Shown piece after piece: positions 6,029 to 8,658 of a stretch of DNA of 8,658 nucleotides. Where the stretch lies: NCBI GenBank assembly GCA_913059105.1, contig CAJXRL010000102.1, forward strand, positions 1-8,658, in the 5' to 3' direction. Position numbers and translations under genes: made by a program. Under the pieces are notes generated by a model. It saw only the letters and a list, made by a program, of their open reading frames with translations, was not told the DNA's origin and did no database searches. The stretch is from an uncultured Flavobacteriales bacterium (GTDB lineage Bacteria; Bacteroidota; Bacteroidia; Flavobacteriales_E; Vicingaceae). The number at the start of each line of letters is the position of its first letter. Position 1 is the first letter of the stretch.

Positions 6029-6742
6029 ATGATACACTCAAAACTTCAAACTCAAGGAAAAGCATATTCGAAATTAGCTGGTCTTATTTATCTCATTATT
6101 GCCGTAATAGGCGGATTTAGTATCGGCTATATGCCAAGTGAAATTGTTGCCGAAGGAAATGCCACCCTCACTTTTCAGAATTTAATTGATCATCAAGCAT
6201 TATTCAGGTGGGGCATTGCAGGTGATATTGCCGTACTGGTTCTAGAAATTCTACTTACCGTGATGCTGTATCAACTGTTTAAATCAGTTAGCTCAACAGC
6301 AATACTTCTTGCAACATATTCTAGACTGGCTATGGCCATCGTTATGGGAATAAATCTTATCAATTACATGATTCCTTCAATTCTAATGACTCAACCTGAT
6401 TACCTCAGCACTTTTAGCTCTGTTCAGTTAGAATCTGTATCGCTTCTTTTCTTAAAGGCACATAAATATGGAGAATTGGCATGGCAGGTTTTCTTTGCAG
6501 TTCATCTTTTTACGCTTGGCTATGTTATTCAAAAATCAAATAAAACGCCAAAATTGTTGGGCATATTAATGCTAATTGGAGCCATTGGTTATGCCGGAGA
6601 TAGCTTTATTCAGCTTCTATTTGTAAACTCAGAGCTTTTGACAATTATATTTTCTTCTTTGCTTGTTTTAGCTGTAGTAGCAGAGTTCTGGTTCGCCTTT
6701 TGGCTTCTAATTAAAGGCGTAAAAAATAGTCCTGCAACTTAA
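6029..6742 (+). CDS. DUF4386-family six-helix membrane protein
   Basis: A 237-residue inner-membrane protein with about six predicted membrane helices, near residues 14-34, 59-83, 90-116, 148-167, 174-196 and 205-227. Features fit DUF4386: an early K-LAGLIYLII helix, L-F-R-W-GI-A-D at 58-66, a Y-S-R-L-A-x-A-x-x-x-G-x-N-L segment at 97-110, an L-K-A-H-x-YG motif at 142-148, and a late PK-LG-IL helix. The biochemical role of the family is unknown and I assign none. The start at 6029 is the first ATG after the terminator and puts the charged N-tail before helix 1. The gene appears monocistronic and converges on the Crp-like gene with only six bases between the two stops, so there is no separate terminator between them. 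Confidence 0.82.
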   Translation: MIHSKLQTQGKAYSKLAGLIYLIIAVIGGFSIGYMPSEIVAEGNATLTFQNLIDHQALFRWGIAGDIAVLVLEILLTVMLYQLFKSVSSTAILLATYSRLAMAIVMGINLINYMIPSILMTQPDYLSTFSSVQLESVSLLFLKAHKYGELAWQVFFAVHLFTLGYVIQKSNKTPKLLGILMLIGAIGYAGDSFIQLLFVNSELLTIIFSSLLVLAVVAEFWFAFWLLIKGVKNSPAT

Positions 6743-6748
6743 GTAGCT

Positions 6749-7330
6749 TCATTCTTTCTTGCTATACGTTCGCTTTTTAATTCGGCTTAACGATTCAGGT
6801 GTTACGCCCAAATAACTCGCAATTTGATGTTGAGGAACTCGATTCATTAAGCCAGGATTGTGTTCCATTAAGTCTGAAAAACGCTCTTCAGGAGAGGAGG
6901 TCATAAAAGAGGCCATTCTCTCTTGAAGTTCTCCTGCATCTTTCTGGACTTCATTTCCTATGAATTCAGCTAATCGCGGAATACGTTCACACATTTGATC
7001 AACCAACGATTGATTGCCAACTGTTAAAAGGCAATCTTCAGAGCATTCTAAATAATGTTTTGACGGCACCATATTCGTATAGCTGGAAAAAGAATTTACG
7101 GATTGACCCTCTGTAAAAAATGCAGTCGTTTTTTCCAGACCTTCTTTTATGTAAAATTCCCTTACACACCCCCTAACTATTGCATAACATTCTTTAGAGA
7201 TGCTTCCTTCTTTTAATAGAACACTTCCTTTCTTAAACTCTCTAAGTAGTGTATTTTCAACTATAATCTCAGTTTCTTCAGCATTCAAATATGGAAAATT
7301 CGATATAAATGCTCTAAACTCGTCTTTCAT
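6749..7330 (-). CDS. Crp/Fnr-family transcriptional regulator
   Basis: A 193-residue regulator. Residues about 20-105 form a cyclic-nucleotide-binding-like beta-roll (GSVLLKEGSISKECYAIV, then RGCVREFY). A long dimerisation helix runs about 108-142, and a short C-terminal helix-turn-helix spans about 164-187 (RVPQHQIASYLGVTPESLSR). The Arg-Ser/Thr phosphate-binding cassette of true CRP is not visible in the beta-roll, so cAMP binding is unlikely. This is common in Bacteroidota members of the family. Five cysteines (48, 55, 96, 100, 114) do not follow the FNR iron-sulfur pattern. It probably binds DNA as a dimer in the cytoplasm; ligand and targets are unknown. The small membrane protein gene lies 75 bases upstream on the same strand and could be co-transcribed with it or be its target. 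Confidence 0.9.
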   Translation of the reverse strand: MKDEFRAFISNFPYLNAEETEIIVENTLLREFKKGSVLLKEGSISKECYAIVRGCVREFYIKEGLEKTTAFFTEGQSVNSFSSYTNMVPSKHYLECSEDCLLTVGNQSLVDQMCERIPRLAEFIGNEVQKDAGELQERMASFMTSSPEERFSDLMEHNPGLMNRVPQHQIASYLGVTPESLSRIKKRTYSKKE

Positions 7331-7405
7331 CTTATTTATTTAAAATTATTTGATGTTCCAGCCGAAAAGCCAAGAAACGCATCGTTCGACGTACCTTATA
7401 AATTT

Positions 7406-7804
7406 CTATTTATCTTTTCCTATTTGAGGTGGATTAGTTCTAAAAACATACGCAAACAGTACTGCGAAAATAACATATACAACCGTGAGTGAAATAACAA
7501 TTTCTGATTGGGATTGGATATTCAAACTAATTTTAACCAAAGCAAGTGCACCAACTGCAAAATGCATAAAATTTCCTACAGCAATAGGCTTATTGTAAAT
7601 CCCCCCAATTAAAGCCCCCTTTGCCATCCAGTTTAACATGGCGAAGCCTAGGTATAGTGCTCCCAACAATTGAAAAGACATAGTTGAAATGGGGTTTGAT
7701 GCTACGCCAATACCGGAGATAATATCATCTGGTAAAAAAGATAGACCGAGCCCTATTGCGCCTAAAAACACAGCGCTTGAAATCATTATTATTTTTGTAT
7801 TCAT
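7406..7804 (-). CDS. Small four-helix membrane protein, function unknown
   Basis: A 132-residue hydrophobic protein with four predicted membrane helices near residues 4-24, 43-60, 74-94 and 101-121, and a short polar C-tail (TNPPQIGKDK). A conserved-looking core QLLGALYLGFAMLNWMAKG (45-63) followed by G-x-Y-N-K-P recalls unnamed small membrane proteins of Bacteroidota. I recognise no characterised family, and the layout is only loosely like DoxX-type four-helix proteins. No catalytic residues stand out. The start ATG (7804-7802) puts one Lys before helix 1, which suggests a short N-tail. It lies 84 bases downstream of the PAP2 gene and 75 bases upstream of the Crp-like gene, all on the minus strand. 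No terminator is obvious in either gap, so read-through is possible. Confidence 0.8.
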   Translation of the reverse strand: MNTKIIMISSAVFLGAIGLGLSFLPDDIISGIGVASNPISTMSFQLLGALYLGFAMLNWMAKGALIGGIYNKPIAVGNFMHFAVGALALVKISLNIQSQSEIVISLTVVYVIFAVLFAYVFRTNPPQIGKDK

Positions 7805-7888
7805 TTCTTTTTGAATTAATTATATAAACTCCTTAATCAGTTGAGAACAACTAGATTTTTGAAATATAAGTAAGGAAGCAGTAATCTC

Positions 7889-8611
7889 TTAGAATCGATA
7901 AATTAACGAAACTCCATCTCCTCTTGGCAAGACAGTTAAACCTGCTTGACTGCGGTCTTTTTTCTTGATAGTAGAATAATATCGAATAACTGCTTCTGCA
8001 CTAGCAATTCCTAAAGCTGAACCCAGTATAATATCAGAAAACCAATGTGCATTGTTATATAACCTAGACCAGCCCACTATAGCGGGAATAGTGTAAAAAA
8101 CTATTTTAAGTGGCAGGAAATTAACTTGCCTAGCCATTATCCAAGAGCTGGATATAGAAAGCATGGTATGCCCTGAAGGGAAGGAATGATAAGCTTTACC
8201 TCCAAAAGGTTTGAATGAAGTATTGCCATCACCACTGCTTGGTCTCGCTCTACCCACAGCTTCTTTACTAAATGTTTGTATCATTCCAGAAGCAGCCATT
8301 GAAGCAGCCAACATGGTACTTGTAGTTCGTATCCATTCATTATTGGAAGTCACCCCTAGCCCCCAGAAAGCTACTAAAAATGGACCCTGGTACTCGGGTT
8401 GACCCATAAAATTTCCAAAGCTTGCTACTTCATTTTGAAAATGGGTTTGGTTCTTTTTAAAATAATCATTTATCGGTTCGTCCAAAAACGAAACGGCGAT
8501 CGAGGTTCCCGCAACAGCGCCAAAAATTTTCCATTCTTTTTTCTTCCATGTAAATGGCCTTTTGTACACATAAATGACGGCTTTTGCTGTATGCGTTACA
8601 TCGTAATATAC
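7889..8611 (-). CDS. PAP2-family phosphatase, N-terminus missing (cut at contig end)
   Basis: 240 codons remain, running from the adapter junction to a TAA stop. The reading frame continues into the adapter, where a false start would add Met-Tyr-Lys-Arg-Gln. The real start lies outside the window. Numbering from the first genomic residue, all three PAP2 motifs are intact: K116-x6-R123-P124, PSGH at 145-148, and SR(182-183)-x5-H189-x3-D193. His148 and His189 are the expected catalytic histidines. Membrane helices flank these motifs, and Bacteroidota members usually act on lipid phosphates or pyrophosphates at the periplasmic face. The substrate (undecaprenyl pyrophosphate, phosphatidate or lipid A) cannot be decided. 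After the last helix comes a basic stretch (IKKKDRSQ) and a tail ending GVSLIYRF with a terminal Phe. Probably tens of residues, including a signal peptide, are missing. Confidence 0.93.
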   Translation of the reverse strand, partial: VYYDVTHTAKAVIYVYKRPFTWKKKEWKIFGAVAGTSIAVSFLDEPINDYFKKNQTHFQNEVASFGNFMGQPEYQGPFLVAFWGLGVTSNNEWIRTTSTMLAASMAASGMIQTFSKEAVGRARPSSGDGNTSFKPFGGKAYHSFPSGHTMLSISSSWIMARQVNFLPLKIVFYTIPAIVGWSRLYNNAHWFSDIILGSALGIASAEAVIRYYSTIKKKDRSQAGLTVLPRGDGVSLIYRF

Positions 8612-8658
8612 CTGTCTCTTATACACATCTGACGCTGCCGACGATCTACTCTGTGTAG
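8612..8658 (-). other. Nextera i5-side adapter with index (sequencing artefact)
   Basis: 8612-8630 is CTGTCTCTTATACACATCT, the reverse complement of the Tn5 mosaic end. 8631-8644 (GACGCTGCCGACGA) is the reverse complement of the read 1 adapter. 8645-8652 (TCTACTCT) is the reverse complement of index AGAGTAGA, and 8653-8658 begins the P5 arm. This is not genomic sequence. Confidence 0.98.

Noticed and set aside
6749..7330. FNR-type iron-sulfur oxygen sensor
   Set aside because: The N-terminal cysteine cluster of FNR is absent, and the five cysteines are scattered through the beta-roll and helix.
7839..7852. Hairpin AGTTG-AGAA-CAACT as terminator of the PAP2 gene
   Set aside because: A five-base, AT-rich stem with no T-tract on the minus-strand side where one would be needed.

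Overview
The window is one contig end to end. Both termini are untrimmed Nextera (Tn5) sequencing adapter, at 1-23 and 8612-8658, so the real genomic insert is 24-8611 and the genes at both edges are cut artificially. The insert looks like Bacteroidota (Flavobacteriia/Cytophagia-like). It is AT-rich and starts lack Shine-Dalgarno sequences. Promoters resemble the Bacteroidota TTG / TAnnTTTG type. The gene families (TPR sensor kinases with signal peptides, LytTR regulators, Crp-like regulators with a short helix-turn-helix, a free Hpt protein) are typical of the phylum. The species cannot be told.

Layout. (1) 24-4357, minus strand: a signalling operon read right to left. It has a stand-alone receiver (REC) protein, a stand-alone histidine phosphotransfer (Hpt) protein, a TPR-sensor hybrid histidine kinase with a C-terminal REC, and a second TPR sensor cut by the contig end. 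The REC/Hpt junction (TAATG) and the kinase/TPR junction (ATGA) overlap, which suggests translational coupling. (2) 4358-4510: a divergent intergenic region with a candidate leftward promoter, a direct repeat and an inverted repeat. (3) 4511-5260, plus: a LytTR response regulator. (4) 5261-5917: an OsmC/YhfA-type redox protein whose leader holds two perfect 14-bp palindromes and a TAnnTTTG element, closed by a strong intrinsic terminator. (5) 6029-6742, plus: a six-helix DUF4386 membrane protein, convergent (6-bp gap) with a Crp/Fnr-like regulator at 6749-7330, minus. (6) 7406-8611, minus: a small four-helix membrane protein and a PAP2 phosphatase lacking its N-terminus.

How the genes may work together. 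The kinase, Hpt and REC proteins together carry all residues for an H-D-H-D phosphorelay (H479, D770, H54, D57). None of the three has an output domain. The divergent LytTR regulator is the nearest candidate transcriptional output, by position only. The truncated gene after the kinase is a paralogue of the kinase's periplasmic TPR part and breaks off just before the expected membrane helix, so its effector domain is unknown. A TTGA-N4-TCAA motif lies upstream of both the LytTR and OsmC genes and could be a shared operator. The right half looks like ordinary chromosomal genes with no clear link to the relay. No tRNA, rRNA, CRISPR, insertion sequence or phage gene is visible. No gene-free stretch exceeds 300 bases.
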